Positions 36,460 to 46,615 of a stretch of DNA of 64,000 nucleotides are shown here, one piece after another; within the stretch, counting starts at the first letter, position 1, and every line of letters begins with the position of its first letter. Position numbers and translations under genes: made by a program. Below the pieces are notes generated by a model. The model had not been told where the DNA came from, did not search any database, and worked only from the letters and a program-made list of their open reading frames with translations. The stretch comes from Rhizobium glycinendophyticum (GTDB lineage: Bacteria; Pseudomonadota; Alphaproteobacteria; Rhizobiales; Rhizobiaceae): contig NZ_VFYP01000004.1 in the NCBI RefSeq assembly GCF_006443685.1, positions 1 to 64,000 on the forward strand. Reading direction: 5' to 3'.

Positions 36460-36870
36460 TCAGTGTTCGAAGATGCCTTCGGGGTTCTTGAAGGACTTAA
36501 ATTCCAGCGCATTGCCGGCAGGATCCTTCAGGAAGAAGGTTCCCTGTTCGCCAGGTTCGTCCTTGAAGCGCACCTTGGGCTCCATGACAAAGGGATACCC
36601 TACCTTGCGCAGCCGTTCGATTAAGCCATTCCAGGCGTCCCAGGGCAAAACCGCGCCGAAGTGATGCAACGGAACCAAATCCGTTCCAACCTTGGAGGTC
36701 GCCGTGGATTTGGCGTCCATGTTGAGATGGGCGGATATCTGGTGGCCGAAGAAATCGAAGTCGATCCAGTTGTCGGCTTCTCGGCCGACCTTGCAGCCGA
36801 TGATTTCGCCATAAAAATGACGAGCGGTTTCCTTGTCGTCGATGGCGAACGCCATATGGAAAGGGATCAT
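36460..36870 (-). CDS. VOC family protein (glyoxalase/dioxygenase-like)
   Basis: 136 residues with two beta-alpha-beta-beta-beta modules. PFHMAFAIDDKETARHFYGE carries the first metal-ligand His region, LHHFGAVLPWDAWNGLIERL the middle, and GTFFLKDPAGNALEFKSFKN the closing Glu. The family includes metal-dependent lyases, isomerases and dioxygenases. It is the first gene of the leftward operon and diverges from a LysR gene 136 bases away, suggesting LysR control. Confidence 0.85.
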   Translation of the reverse strand: MIPFHMAFAIDDKETARHFYGEIIGCKVGREADNWIDFDFFGHQISAHLNMDAKSTATSKVGTDLVPLHHFGAVLPWDAWNGLIERLRKVGYPFVMEPKVRFKDEPGEQGTFFLKDPAGNALEFKSFKNPEGIFEH

Positions 36871-37006
36871 TCTGAACGCCTTTTGCGTGATTGGCCTTAA
36901 GGGTGCCAGCGCCTAGCCTGCGACCCGTGGGAAAAGCTATCGTCTTGACGCTACTCCGCAAGGCGCATAAAGATCGGTTTTCCATGATGTGAAGGAATGA
37001 AAACAC

Positions 37007-37897
37007 GTGCGTGGGCGCCTCTTGCCTTCACTCAATGCGATAAGAACCTTCGAAGCTGTCGCCAGGCACAACAGCTTTACGCGAGCTGCGGAAGAGCTGA
37101 ATGTGACTCAAAGCGCGGCGAGCCGTCTGGTGCGAAGCCTTGAGGAATACCTGCAGGTGTCGCTGTTCACCCGCCAGAGCCGACGGATTGAGCTCACAGA
37201 TCAGGGTCGATTTTACAACGCGCTGTTGCGTGACGCTCTCGATCTGATCGAGGCAGGCACGGTGGAGCTGATCTCATCCAAAGCGGGCAAAGGGACCTTG
37301 TCAATTGGCATGCTGCCGACATTCGGCACGCGATGGCTGCTACCGCGGCTGCCGGCATTTCAGGAGCAGCACCCGGAGATCGCGCTCAATATCGTTTCTA
37401 GCGACGGTGAACTTGATTTCACGAAAGAGCGGATCGATGTCGCCATCCGCTTCGGCCATGGAAATTGGACAGATGCAATTGTCGATCCATTGATGAGCGA
37501 GGAGATCCAGGTTGTCTGTAGCCCGCGGCTCATGAATGGCGAGCATCCCATCACAAGCTATGAGTCGTTGCGCCACCATCGGCTGATCCGCCACTCAACT
37601 CGACCACACAGCTGGGAACACTGGTTTCGCTCCGTCGGCGTGCATCCTGAGGATCTCCAATGGGGTCCTAGCCTCGAGCACTTTTTCATGATCATTCAGG
37701 GTGCTGTTGCTGGGCTTGGCGTCGCCTTGCTCCCGACATTCCTGATCGAGGAGGATATCCGCAACGGCAATCTGATCACGCCGTTTACCGATCGCATCGC
37801 TGGCCCAGGCGCCTACTACCTCGTCACGTCAGCGGCAAAGAGTGAACTCCCGCGGGTAAAGATCTTTCGAAGTTGGCTTCTCGGGCAGCTAGCGTGA
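37007..37897 (+). CDS. LysR-family regulator, GcvA type
   Basis: 296 residues. The winged helix-turn-helix (about 8-65, LNAIRTFEAVARHNSFTRAA, LNVTQSAASRLVRSLEEYLQ) is followed by a GcvA-like effector domain with ERIDVAIRFGHGNW and GAVAGLGVALLPTFL. The start is a GTG with AAGGA upstream at the far end of the acceptable range, so the exact first residue is uncertain. It diverges from the VOC/DUF885/ABC operon and is its likely regulator. Confidence 0.88.
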   Translation: MRGRLLPSLNAIRTFEAVARHNSFTRAAEELNVTQSAASRLVRSLEEYLQVSLFTRQSRRIELTDQGRFYNALLRDALDLIEAGTVELISSKAGKGTLSIGMLPTFGTRWLLPRLPAFQEQHPEIALNIVSSDGELDFTKERIDVAIRFGHGNWTDAIVDPLMSEEIQVVCSPRLMNGEHPITSYESLRHHRLIRHSTRPHSWEHWFRSVGVHPEDLQWGPSLEHFFMIIQGAVAGLGVALLPTFLIEEDIRNGNLITPFTDRIAGPGAYYLVTSAAKSELPRVKIFRSWLLGQLA

Positions 37898-38003
37898 CGC
37901 CTGGCTTGATCCAAGTCAGGGAAGCTGTTCTACCTCGAAAGATAAGGCAGACACTGCCTCCAGTCCAAAGCCCATGGCCAAGGCTTCGTGACACGGGCCA
38001 GCG

Positions 38004-38035
38004 CGAGAACCCCTTGGGCGGCTGATATTCTCGCA
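38004..38035. terminator. Hairpin between convergent genes
   Basis: A 7-bp stem GCGAGAA/TTCTCGC with an 18-base loop, lying between the convergent lysR and allophanate-hydrolase genes. No T run follows on either strand, so termination is only suggested by position. Confidence 0.3.
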
Positions 38036-38081
38036 CTTAAGCCAGGGCCGGGTGCGGGAAGCCCCCTTCCCCTACCCCCCA

Positions 38082-39884
38082 TCACCCCTTACGCGACGCG
38101 ATATAGGCTCGCCAGCCGCCAAGCTCAGTCACCTCCTGCGCGCCCTTGACCGCATAGGGTTCGCACAGAAACCCGGACACTTGGCTGCCGTCATCGAGCA
38201 TGACTTTGCCGATGCCAAGCGGGGCTGGGATGTTCTGGACGAAACGGCCGAACGCTTGAGGTGTCACCTTCCAAACCTCGACCTCCAACCCCTTGCCCTC
38301 AAAGCCAGGCTCACGGATCAGGCCGGGCTTCGGAGGCGTGGTATTGGGCAGAACGTAGAGCCGGTACTCGCCGGCAGTGCGGCAGGTCTTCACCAGTTTT
38401 CCGCCGGGACCAGTCAGTTCGTGGTTGAGCGGCATGCCGGTCAGATGCGCGCCGACCACCATGATGGTGACGAGTCCGTCATCCGGTTCTGCGACCTTGG
38501 ATGCTTCAGGCAGACTTACCGCCTTGTCCTTGCCCATGCCCGAAGCGGCTGCTCGATGCATCGCATCGGCGAAGGGGGCCAGCGCATCATCCGAGAAGGA
38601 AGGCCCGAACAGGGTGACCCCGCTCGGCAGGCCGTCGGTACCAAATCCGCCGGGAACGGCGATTGCCGCATAGCCGAAGAGATTGGCGAAATTGGTGTAA
38701 CGGCCGAAATGGCTGTTCTTGACGATCGGGTCGGCGAGCATCGCATCCACCGTATAGGTGGTCGGCGAGGTTGGCAGCATCAAAATGTCGAGCTTTTCCC
38801 ACTCGGCTAGTGCCTTCTGGCGCAGATGGCCAAGCTTATACTGCCCTTCGAAAGCATCGACCGCGTCATAGGCTCCCGCACCCTCGATGATCTTGCGCAC
38901 GGTCGGGTCAAAATCATCGGCATTGGTGGCGATAAAATCCTTGACCGCCGCCAGACGCTCGGCAACCCAAGGGCCGTTGTAGAGCAGTTCGGCGGCCTGC
39001 CGGAATGGAGCATAGTCGAAGGGCACGATGGTGGCCCCTAGCGATTTCGCCCGCTCGATGGCAGCATCATAAAGAGCCTCAACGGCGGCATTGCCAAAGA
39101 ACTCCCGCTCTGCTCCGTCGAGTACGCCGATGCGAAGGCTGCTTGCCGGAAGTGCGGCAGGCACGGCCTTCCGCGAATAGGGATCAGCTGTATCGAGACC
39201 ATCCATGATCTTGCGGATCGCAACGCCATCACCGACGGTTGCGGCAAAGACCGTCACCACGTCGACGCTGCGGCAAGCCGGCACGACGCCGACATTCGGC
39301 ACCAGACCCGGCGTCGGTTTGATCCCGACGAGGTTGTTGAAGGCGGCCGGTACCCGGCCGGAACCGGCCGTGTCGGTGCCGAGCGAAAAGCTTGCAAGAC
39401 CTGATGCAACAGTCACCGCCGAACCTGACGAGGACCCGCCAGAGACATAGTCCTTGTTGAACACGGAACGAGGGGCGCCATAGGGCGAGCGTGTGCCGTT
39501 CAAGCCAGTTGCGAACTGATCGAGATTGGTCTTGCCGATCACCAAAGCACCGGCGGCTTTCAGGCGAGCAACGACGGTTGCGTCCCGGTCCGGAGAGTAA
39601 GCAAAGGCCGGGCAGGCGGCTGTCGTCGGCAGGCCCGCGACGTCGATATTGTCCTTGACCGCAAAGGGAATGCCCCAGAGCGGCAGGCTGTTGGGTTGAG
39701 GGGCGTTTGCCACCAGCGCATTGGCCGCTGCCCGCAGATCGTCATCCGGCGTTTGCGTGATGAAAATCGCCGGATCATCCGAAGCTTTGCGGCGGGCGAT
39801 GACCTCTTCCACGAGATCGAGCGGCGAAAGACCTCCGGCATACAGTGCCTTCAGCGAGGCGAGATCGAGAATGGCAGGGATCAT
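38082..39884 (-). CDS. atzF: Allophanate hydrolase (AtzF type)
   Basis: 600 residues. An amidase-signature domain (about 1-440) with the Ser-cisSer-Lys triad read as Lys77 (FAVKDNID), Ser151 ([11 protein letters not shown]) and Ser175 ([11 protein letters not shown]); the spacing equals that known for AtzF. The C-terminal domain (about 450-600) hydrolyses the intermediate further. It converts allophanate to ammonia and CO2, the last step of guanidine (or urea) breakdown through the carboxylase. It overlaps the carboxylase gene by four bases and is the last gene of the riboswitch-controlled operon. Confidence 0.95.
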   Translation of the reverse strand: MIPAILDLASLKALYAGGLSPLDLVEEVIARRKASDDPAIFITQTPDDDLRAAANALVANAPQPNSLPLWGIPFAVKDNIDVAGLPTTAACPAFAYSPDRDATVVARLKAAGALVIGKTNLDQFATGLNGTRSPYGAPRSVFNKDYVSGGSSSGSAVTVASGLASFSLGTDTAGSGRVPAAFNNLVGIKPTPGLVPNVGVVPACRSVDVVTVFAATVGDGVAIRKIMDGLDTADPYSRKAVPAALPASSLRIGVLDGAEREFFGNAAVEALYDAAIERAKSLGATIVPFDYAPFRQAAELLYNGPWVAERLAAVKDFIATNADDFDPTVRKIIEGAGAYDAVDAFEGQYKLGHLRQKALAEWEKLDILMLPTSPTTYTVDAMLADPIVKNSHFGRYTNFANLFGYAAIAVPGGFGTDGLPSGVTLFGPSFSDDALAPFADAMHRAAASGMGKDKAVSLPEASKVAEPDDGLVTIMVVGAHLTGMPLNHELTGPGGKLVKTCRTAGEYRLYVLPNTTPPKPGLIREPGFEGKGLEVEVWKVTPQAFGRFVQNIPAPLGIGKVMLDDGSQVSGFLCEPYAVKGAQEVTELGGWRAYIASRKG

Positions 39885-42800
39885 GCGGCTTCCTCCAGAA
39901 CAACCAGCACATCGCCGGCCTTGACGTTGCGCCCCGGTCCGGCACGAACATCGCGCACAGTACCCGCGGCATGAGCGGTTACGTTGATTTCCATCTTCAT
40001 GGACTCGATGATGGCGAGTGTGTCGCCCGCCTTCACCGTCTGGCCCTCTTCGACGAGCAATTTCCAGACATTGCCGGGCACAGCACTTTCCACGCCGAAG
40101 CAGCCTTCGGGAATATCTCCGCCAAGGCCAGGTCCTGCCCCTTCGTCCGTGACGAAGCTGTCGAGACCTTCTTCCTTCCAGCGACGGCGTTCTGCCTCAA
40201 AGGCTGCCTGCTGCCCCTGCTTGAAGGCCTTTATGCTATCAGCATTACGAGCAAGCTCCGCTTCGTAGTCGGCGTAGGAAAAAGTGCCCTCTTCAATGCG
40301 GATCGGATAGCCGCCATGCGGGAAGGCCGCACGCGCCTCCATCAGCTCCTCGTGAGAAACGGGGAAGAAGCGAATCTGATCGAAGAAATCGAGCAGCCAT
40401 GGCTTCCCCTCGGCAAAGACATCGGTTTTTCGCCAGGTGTTCCACACCTGGATGGTGCGGCCGAACAGTTGGTAACCGCCCGGCCCTTCCATGCCGTAGA
40501 TGCACATATAGGCGCCGCCAATGCCGACGGCATTTTCCGGCGTCCAGGTGCGGGCCGGGTTGTATTTGGTTGTCACCAGCCGATGGCGAGGATCAAGCGG
40601 GGTCGCCACTGGCGCGCCGAGATAGACGTCGCCCAGCCCCATGACCAGATAAGAAGCGTTGAAGATCGTGTCTTTCACCGCCTGCTCATCGGCAAGCCCG
40701 TTGATGCGGCGGATAAACTCGATATTCGACGGGCACCAGGGGGCATTCGGGCGCACCAGCTCCTGATACTTGCGCATGGCAAGTTCAGCTTCAGGGTCGT
40801 TCCAAGAGAGCGGAAGCCAGACGGTGCGGCTCGGCACCTTGACTTCGGAGACCGGTGGCAGGCTCTTTTCGATTTCCATCAACTGGCCAAGCAACTTTGC
40901 CCGCGACAGGGTCGTGCCATCGTAATGGATCTGCAGCGAACGAATGCCAGGCGTGAGATCGATCAACCCGGGAAACCGTGCCGCCCGAACGGCCTGCATC
41001 AGAAGATGAACCCGCATGCGGATGGCGATATCGAGCTGCATCTCGCCATATTCGACCAGGAGATTATCATCGCCCTGGCGGCGGTAGACAACTTGGACCG
41101 GGACGTCGGTGAGTGAGGCGAGGACCGGAGAGCCGGCTTCGACGTCCAGGCGGGACAGACTCGGCGTCACGACAGGCAAATCGGCATCCCGCGAAACCGC
41201 ATGAAACCGGATCGTATCTCCCGGCTTGAACTGCCCCATCTTCCACTGTTCGTCGCGCACAATCACCGCCGGGCAGACGAAGCCGCCAAGGCTTGGACCA
41301 TCCGGCCCCAGAATGATCGGCATGTCGCCGGTAAAATCGATCGCACCGATGGCATAGGCGTTGTCGTGCAGGTTGGAGGGATGTAGCCCTGCCTCGCCAC
41401 CATCCTGACGCGCCCATTTGGGTGCCGGGCCGATCAGGCGCACACCGGTGCGGGCGGAATTGAAGTGCACCTCATAAGGCGTTGAGAACAACGTCTCGAT
41501 GTCTTCACGCAGGAAGAAATCTGGTGCGCCGTGGGGACCATAGATGACGCCGACGGACCATTCACGGGTGAGCGCAGCCGGCTCGGCAGCGGGCTTCACA
41601 TCTGTCTGCTCGACGCGCGCCAGGCGCAACACATGGCCGGCGCGAAGCGTGCCCGTGGCATTGCCGCCAAACTGGCCGAGGCCAAATGTTGCGCGCGAGC
41701 CCATGACAACCGGCGCATCAAAGCCTCCGGCAACAGCGAGATAGGCGCGCTGGCCGGCGCCTGAAATGCTGCCGATCGTCAGCGTCTGGCCAGCTTTGAC
41801 CTCTACCGCCCTGTCATGCGCCACTGGCTGACCATCCACCGCCATTGGCATTAGGGCACCGGCAAGCGCCACCACCGTATCGGAGAAGAACTTCAACACC
41901 GGCCCGGAGACAGTGAGCTCCAGGGCAGCCGTATAATCGTGGTTGCCGACCAGCCGGTTGGCATGGCGGAAGGAGCGCTCGTCCATGGGACCGGAGGGTG
42001 GCACACCAACATGCCAAAGCCCGATCCGGCCTGGCAATTCCTGCAGAGATGATTGCGCGCCGGGTGCGATAACCTCGACGACATCAGGCACGAAGTCGAA
42101 GTCCTTGAGTGCGGTTGTCGCGACATCGCCGCTGAGAAAGAGTTCTGAGGCCGCGATCGCTTTCAGGTAGCCGAGATTGGTCTCGATGCCGCAAAGCGAT
42201 GTCTTGTCGAGTGCCTTGGACAAAGCTGCAATAGCGGCATCACGATCGGCACCCGAAACGATGACCTTGGCCAGCATCGGATCATAGAAGGGCGTCACCT
42301 CGGTCCCGGTTTCCACCCATCCGTCGACCCGGACATCTTCGGGGAACTTCACCTCCGTCAGCAGTCCGGCACTCGGACGAAAACCCGCATGGGGCATCTC
42401 GGCATAGACACGCGCCTCGATAGCCGCACCCTTCGGCTTCAGGTCTTCCTTGCCGCTCAGCACATCCTCGCCGGCCGCCTGCCGGATCATCCATTCGACC
42501 AGATCGATGCCGAAGACCGCTTCGGTGACGGGGTGTTCGACCTGCAGACGGGTGTTTACTTCCAGAAAATAGAATTCCTCGTGTGCCGGGTCATAGATGA
42601 ACTCGACCGTGCCGGCAGAGGCGTAGTTCACCTGCCGACCGAGTGCCACGGCCGCCTTATGCAGCTTTGAGCGAACCTGATCCGAAAGGCCTGGCGCCGG
42701 CGTTTCCTCGATCACCTTCTGGTTTCGCCGTTGCAGCGAGCAGTCGCGCTCACCGAGCGCAATGACGCGACCCTTGCCATCGCCAAATATCTGCACCTCC

Positions 42801-43423
42801 ACATGGCGCGCCTTGGACACAAACCGCTCCAGATAGACGCGGCCATCGCCAAAGCTGGACTTGGCGGTGCGCTGCACGCTGTCGAAGGCAGCGGCCAGAG
42901 CCTCCGCTGTGTCGCAAAGCTGCATGCCGATCCCGCCACCGCCGGCAGTGGATTTCAGCATCACCGGATAGCCGATTTTTTCTGCGGCAGTCACTGCTGC
43001 CTCACGATCCACAAGCAGGTCGGAGCCAGGCAGCAGAGGGACGCCGCTTTCTTTCGCCAATTCGCGCGCTGTGTGCTTCAGGCCGAAATCAGCAATATTC
43101 TGCGGACTGGGGCCAATAAAGGCGATGCCTTCAGCCTTCAGCCGCTCGGCAAAACCGATGTTTTCCGACAGGAACCCATAGCCGGGATGCACCGCTTGCG
43201 CGCCTGTCTGCAGGCAGGCCGCAATGACTGCATCAACGTTCAGGTAGCTTTCAGAAGCGGGTGCCGGACCGAGGCGCACGGCCTCGTCGGCCAGGAGCAC
43301 GGCTTTGGAAAACCGGTCGGCATCGGAATAGACGGCGACCGATGCGATGCCCATGTGCTTCAGCGTGCGGATGACCCGCACGGCGATCTCGCCGCGGTTG
43401 GCGATCAGGACTTTTTCAAACAT
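39881..43423 (-). CDS. Biotin-dependent guanidine carboxylase (urea carboxylase family)
   Basis: 1180 residues with the full domain order. Biotin carboxylase (about 1-450: [51 protein letters not shown]), a KipA/KipI-like carboxyltransferase half pair (about 480-1090: [37 protein letters not shown]), and a C-terminal biotinyl domain with the biotin Lys1143 in IESMKMEI. Such proteins are often annotated as urea carboxylase. Members downstream of guanidine-I riboswitches with DUF1989 neighbours carboxylate guanidine, giving carboxyguanidine, which is known from work on Pseudomonas and others. Both the riboswitch and the DUF1989 pair are present here, so guanidine is the expected substrate. Confidence 0.9.
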   Translation of the reverse strand: MFEKVLIANRGEIAVRVIRTLKHMGIASVAVYSDADRFSKAVLLADEAVRLGPAPASESYLNVDAVIAACLQTGAQAVHPGYGFLSENIGFAERLKAEGIAFIGPSPQNIADFGLKHTARELAKESGVPLLPGSDLLVDREAAVTAAEKIGYPVMLKSTAGGGGIGMQLCDTAEALAAAFDSVQRTAKSSFGDGRVYLERFVSKARHVEVQIFGDGKGRVIALGERDCSLQRRNQKVIEETPAPGLSDQVRSKLHKAAVALGRQVNYASAGTVEFIYDPAHEEFYFLEVNTRLQVEHPVTEAVFGIDLVEWMIRQAAGEDVLSGKEDLKPKGAAIEARVYAEMPHAGFRPSAGLLTEVKFPEDVRVDGWVETGTEVTPFYDPMLAKVIVSGADRDAAIAALSKALDKTSLCGIETNLGYLKAIAASELFLSGDVATTALKDFDFVPDVVEVIAPGAQSSLQELPGRIGLWHVGVPPSGPMDERSFRHANRLVGNHDYTAALELTVSGPVLKFFSDTVVALAGALMPMAVDGQPVAHDRAVEVKAGQTLTIGSISGAGQRAYLAVAGGFDAPVVMGSRATFGLGQFGGNATGTLRAGHVLRLARVEQTDVKPAAEPAALTREWSVGVIYGPHGAPDFFLREDIETLFSTPYEVHFNSARTGVRLIGPAPKWARQDGGEAGLHPSNLHDNAYAIGAIDFTGDMPIILGPDGPSLGGFVCPAVIVRDEQWKMGQFKPGDTIRFHAVSRDADLPVVTPSLSRLDVEAGSPVLASLTDVPVQVVYRRQGDDNLLVEYGEMQLDIAIRMRVHLLMQAVRAARFPGLIDLTPGIRSLQIHYDGTTLSRAKLLGQLMEIEKSLPPVSEVKVPSRTVWLPLSWNDPEAELAMRKYQELVRPNAPWCPSNIEFIRRINGLADEQAVKDTIFNASYLVMGLGDVYLGAPVATPLDPRHRLVTTKYNPARTWTPENAVGIGGAYMCIYGMEGPGGYQLFGRTIQVWNTWRKTDVFAEGKPWLLDFFDQIRFFPVSHEELMEARAAFPHGGYPIRIEEGTFSYADYEAELARNADSIKAFKQGQQAAFEAERRRWKEEGLDSFVTDEGAGPGLGGDIPEGCFGVESAVPGNVWKLLVEEGQTVKAGDTLAIIESMKMEINVTAHAAGTVRDVRAGPGRNVKAGDVLVVLEEAA

Positions 43424-44076
43424 CAGGCGTCCTCACCCTCCCAGACGAGCACCCGTACCGGCGTCGGGTCGAAACCGTTGCAGGGATTGTTGATCTGTGG
43501 GCAGTTGGAAATGACCAGCAGCAGGTCCATCTCCGCCTTCAACTCCACGTAATCGCCAGGCGCCGAAATGCCGTCGACGATGGTCATTTCACCCGAAGGT
43601 TCGATCGGCACGTTCATGAAGAAGTTGATGTTAGGCACGACGTCCCGCTTGCTCATGCCGTGCTTGGAAACCTCCAGCACGAAATTGTCGCGGCAGGCAT
43701 GCAGGTATTTCGTGTAATGGCCGAAACGGACCGTGTTGCTCTCGCAGGAGCAGGCACCGGCGGATGTGTCGTGCCGCCCGCAAGTGTCTGCGGTCATCAC
43801 CGCCATCACTCGGCCTTCCGAGGAGATGATCTTCGTGCCGGTCGAGATATAGGCCGCACCCTGCTCGCGCATCGTGTCCTGGCTGGAATAGCGCTCGGAA
43901 AAATCTTGAGCGTTGTAGAACAGGGTGTCTATGGCCTGCTGGCCGTAACTGTCCTCGATGCGTAGGATCTGGCCCTTCTTGACCACGGTGGAAAAAGGGG
44001 CTTCGGCGGGAATGTAGTGGTCCTGCACGGCATTGGTCAGCGTGCGGGCGGAAGAGGTCTGGACGAACTGGGTCAT
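43423..44076 (-). CDS. DUF1989 protein, carboxyguanidine deiminase subunit (UAAP2 type)
   Basis: 217 residues from MTQFVQTSS. It has the DUF1989 metal-site motif [18 protein letters not shown] and the C-terminal [20 protein letters not shown] and [14 protein letters not shown]. Known first as urea amidolyase-associated protein 2, it is now understood as one subunit of the carboxyguanidine deiminase CgdAB, which releases ammonia from carboxyguanidine to give allophanate. The start at 44076 is chosen over a longer frame that adds an Arg-rich, non-homologous tail. It ends at the first base of the carboxylase gene. Confidence 0.9.
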   Translation of the reverse strand: MTQFVQTSSARTLTNAVQDHYIPAEAPFSTVVKKGQILRIEDSYGQQAIDTLFYNAQDFSERYSSQDTMREQGAAYISTGTKIISSEGRVMAVMTADTCGRHDTSAGACSCESNTVRFGHYTKYLHACRDNFVLEVSKHGMSKRDVVPNINFFMNVPIEPSGEMTIVDGISAPGDYVELKAEMDLLLVISNCPQINNPCNGFDPTPVRVLVWEGEDA

Positions 44077-44089
44077 GGTTTCTCTCCGC

Positions 44090-44923
44090 TCACAGGGCCG
44101 CGAATGCGTTGTTCTCAAAGCCGCGTACGGCTTCGGGCGTCGCCGTGCGGCAGAGATCGTCGGCGCTCGGCGCGCTGGCCTCAATGCGGGTGACCGTGAC
44201 CGGGTTTGGGGCATAAACGGGATTCGGATCGAGCGGATGTGGGCAGTTGGAAAAGCCGACGATCATGTCCATGTCTGCGCGCAAATCGACATAATCGCCT
44301 TGCTGCACCAGTTCCGGCTTCCAATGGAACTTGCCGTCTGCATCAACACGAACCGGGGCAAACAAGGCGAGCGCCGCCGGAATATCCCGCTTGTCGAGAC
44401 CGGCTTTGGTGGCGAGCAGCACGAAATTGTCGCGCGTGTTGCGAAGGGCCGGACCATTGGCACCGGCATACTTCTTTGCGTTCGAGGAGGCCGTTGAGCC
44501 ACCCACCAGCACGTCATGGGCACCGCAGCTGTCTTCCACGATCGAAAACATCACGCGGCCCATGTCGGAAAAGATCACCCGGCCCTTGGCCAATCCGGTG
44601 GTCCACTGCACCTTCACCGTATCCGGCAGGTTCAGCCGTTCCGTGGTATCGGCAGCATTCCAGGCGATCAGCGACAGCGTCGACAAACCCTGATCGAGTG
44701 AGATGCGCAGCACCTCGTTTGCCTTGACGCGGGTCGACCAATACCAGCCTCCGGGGATGATTTCGCGGTGGATGATGCGGTCCTCGGCTATTGAGGCAGC
44801 GGGCTTGTCACTTTTGCCCGGCAGCGCCTTAGGCGTCGCATTCAGCCCCTGACGCTGATGTTCTTCGTAGCGCGCCCTATTGGCGGCGATTTCGTCATGA
44901 GAACGGCGGATGTGCATATTCAT
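44090..44923 (-). CDS. DUF1989 protein, carboxyguanidine deiminase subunit (UAAP1 type)
   Basis: 277 residues, longer than its partner because of an N-terminal extension (about 1-50). The core shows IIPGGWYWSTRVKANEVLRI, EDSCGAHDVLVGGSTASSN and DYVDLRADMDMIVGFSNCPH. It matches urea amidolyase-associated protein 1, the partner subunit in CgdAB. The DxCGxHD core is kept, but the cysteines that follow in the partner (GACSCES) are GGSTASS here, so the metal site may lie mainly in the other subunit (inference). Thirteen bases separate the two genes. Confidence 0.9.
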   Translation of the reverse strand: MNMHIRRSHDEIAANRARYEEHQRQGLNATPKALPGKSDKPAASIAEDRIIHREIIPGGWYWSTRVKANEVLRISLDQGLSTLSLIAWNAADTTERLNLPDTVKVQWTTGLAKGRVIFSDMGRVMFSIVEDSCGAHDVLVGGSTASSNAKKYAGANGPALRNTRDNFVLLATKAGLDKRDIPAALALFAPVRVDADGKFHWKPELVQQGDYVDLRADMDMIVGFSNCPHPLDPNPVYAPNPVTVTRIEASAPSADDLCRTATPEAVRGFENNAFAAL

Positions 44924-44953
44924 CTCCAGTGGATGTCGGCTGGGTCGTCCCGG

Positions 44954-45742
44954 CTATTGCCCCTGTGAGGCGACCGGGCCGTCCCGGTCTGGGCGAAAGA
45001 TGGATGCCTGACCTGCCTGTCTCGGTGGCCAGATGGTGATGTCGCGGGTGATGGTTGCGCCGTAGCGCAGCCTTTCCTCCGGCCGGTCGCGGGGACGCTC
45101 GAACGCCACGACGCGGGTGGCGAGCGTAAACGCCTCGCGCATATCATGGGTGACCATGACGACGGTCATCGGCGCCTCGTGCCAGAGCTTTTTCATCAGC
45201 ACATGGATTTCAGTGCGGATGCCGGGATCGAGCGCGCCGAAGGGCTCATCGAGCAGCAGAACCTTGGGCCGCATGATCAACGCCTGTGCCAGCGCCAGCC
45301 GCTGCTGCATGCCGCCGGAAAGCTGTGCCGGATATTTGGCTTCAGAACCGGAAAGCCCGACTGCTGCGATCATCGCGCGCGCCTCCTCCTCCACCGTATG
45401 GCGAGCCGCGCCGAACAGGCGCGCCGCGCGGCGAGAGCCCTGCAATTCCTTGCCGAACATGACATTGCCGAGAACCGTCAGATGCGGAAACACCGAATAG
45501 CGCTGGAAAACGACGCCGCGATCCGGTCCCGGCTCTCTCGGCAGAGGCACCCCATCAAGCAGGATTTCGCCGCGGGTCTGACCTTCCTGTCCGAGCAACA
45601 AACGCAGGAACGTGGATTTGCCGCAGCCCGACGGGCCGACCAAGGCGACGAAGGCTCTGGATTCGATCTCGATCGAAACGTTTTCCAGCACGATCTGGTC
45701 GCCATATTCCTTCCAGAGGTTCCTGATCGACAGCGCGCTCAC
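44954..45742 (-). CDS. ABC transporter ATPase (nitrate/taurine type), guanidine uptake
   Basis: 262 residues. Walker A VGPSGCGKSTFLRLLLGQEG, signature LSGGMQQRLALAQAL, Walker B VLLLDEPFGALD, His-loop VMVTHDMREAFTLATR. It belongs to the SsuB/TauB/NrtD-like importer class. It overlaps the permease gene by four bases, and the two deiminase genes follow. As part of a riboswitch-controlled guanidine operon it probably powers uptake of guanidine. Earlier annotations of such transporters call them urea transporters. Confidence 0.9.
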   Translation of the reverse strand: MSALSIRNLWKEYGDQIVLENVSIEIESRAFVALVGPSGCGKSTFLRLLLGQEGQTRGEILLDGVPLPREPGPDRGVVFQRYSVFPHLTVLGNVMFGKELQGSRRAARLFGAARHTVEEEARAMIAAVGLSGSEAKYPAQLSGGMQQRLALAQALIMRPKVLLLDEPFGALDPGIRTEIHVLMKKLWHEAPMTVVMVTHDMREAFTLATRVVAFERPRDRPEERLRYGATITRDITIWPPRQAGQASIFRPDRDGPVASQGQ

Positions 45743-46556
45743 TTGCCCTTCTCCAGGTCCGACCAGGGGAAGACGGCGATGCGCAGGCGATCGAGGAGGA
45801 TATCGGTCGCGACGGCGAGAAGCGTGATCCAGACGACATAGGGGAAGATCACATCCATCGAGAGATAGCGGCGCACCAGGAAGATGCGGTAGCCGAGGCC
45901 GCTGTCAGACGAGATTGCTTCCGCCGCAATGAGGAAGAGCCAGGCTGGGCCGAGCTGCAGGCGAAGCGTGGTGATGAGACGTGGCAGGATCTGTGGCAGG
46001 ACCACACGCAGCGCTATCTGCCAGGAGGAGGCCGACAAGGTCTCGGCTTTGACGATCATTTCGCGCGGCAGGGACAGTGCCGTCAGCGCCAGATCGCGCA
46101 CCATGATCGGGGCAACACCGATGACGATCAGGGCAATCTTGGAGGCTTCACCAAGCCCCATGACGATGAACAGGATCGGCAGGAGCGCCAGCGGCGGCAC
46201 CATGGAAATGGCGCCGATGAAGGGAGAAAGCAACGCCCTTGCATAGGGTAGGATGCCGATGATCAATCCGAGCAGCAACGCAATTGCCGTGGAAATACCG
46301 AGACCGACACCAAGCTTATCAGACTGGCAGCCGTATCCGACCACAGGAGAAAATCTCCCGTGCGCGGATCCGCGACGAAAGCCATGCGGTTGATGGTTTC
46401 GGCCAAGACAGACAGTCCGGGCAGCAGCTTGTCATTGGCATTGTCGGCCAGCCGCTCGGCCGAACCAATCATGTAGACGGCCAGCACGAGAACGAAAGGC
46501 AGCAGTGCCAGCGACAGGCGGGCGCCATTGCTCGGGCGTGCATTGATCCAGCGCAT
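45739..46556 (-). pseudogene. Frameshifted ABC transporter permease (guanidine uptake)
   Basis: Two overlapping frames make one permease. The first 79 codons from the ATG at 46556 (AAGGAG upstream) give MRWINARPSNGARLSLALLP through FLLWSDTAASL. From about 46317 the homologous sequence continues in another frame: LGVGLGISTAIALLLGLIIG, then ALTALSLPREMIVKAETLSA, ending at 45739. One missing G within AAG(G)CTT at 46312-46317 would restore SLIRLGVG. As read, the first frame stops at 46263 and the protein is truncated to 97 residues. A sequencing deletion or a true loss of uptake cannot be told apart here. Confidence 0.8.
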
Positions 46557-46615
46557 CGGCTTTCTCCTTCTGACACGGCGTTCGCGGCCGGCCTCAAAGG
46601 ACCGGCCGAAGCGGT

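Noticed and set aside
39845..41116. A 423-codon plus-strand frame
   Set aside because: Antisense to the carboxylase gene; His/Arg-rich composition typical of shadow frames.
43423..44214. The longer start for the second DUF1989 protein
   Set aside because: The added residues are Arg-rich, overlap the preceding deiminase gene, and have no counterpart in the family.
46263..46344. Programmed frameshifting in the permease gene
   Set aside because: No slippery heptamer or downstream pseudoknot is seen, and this permease family is not known to use recoding; a one-base deletion is simpler.
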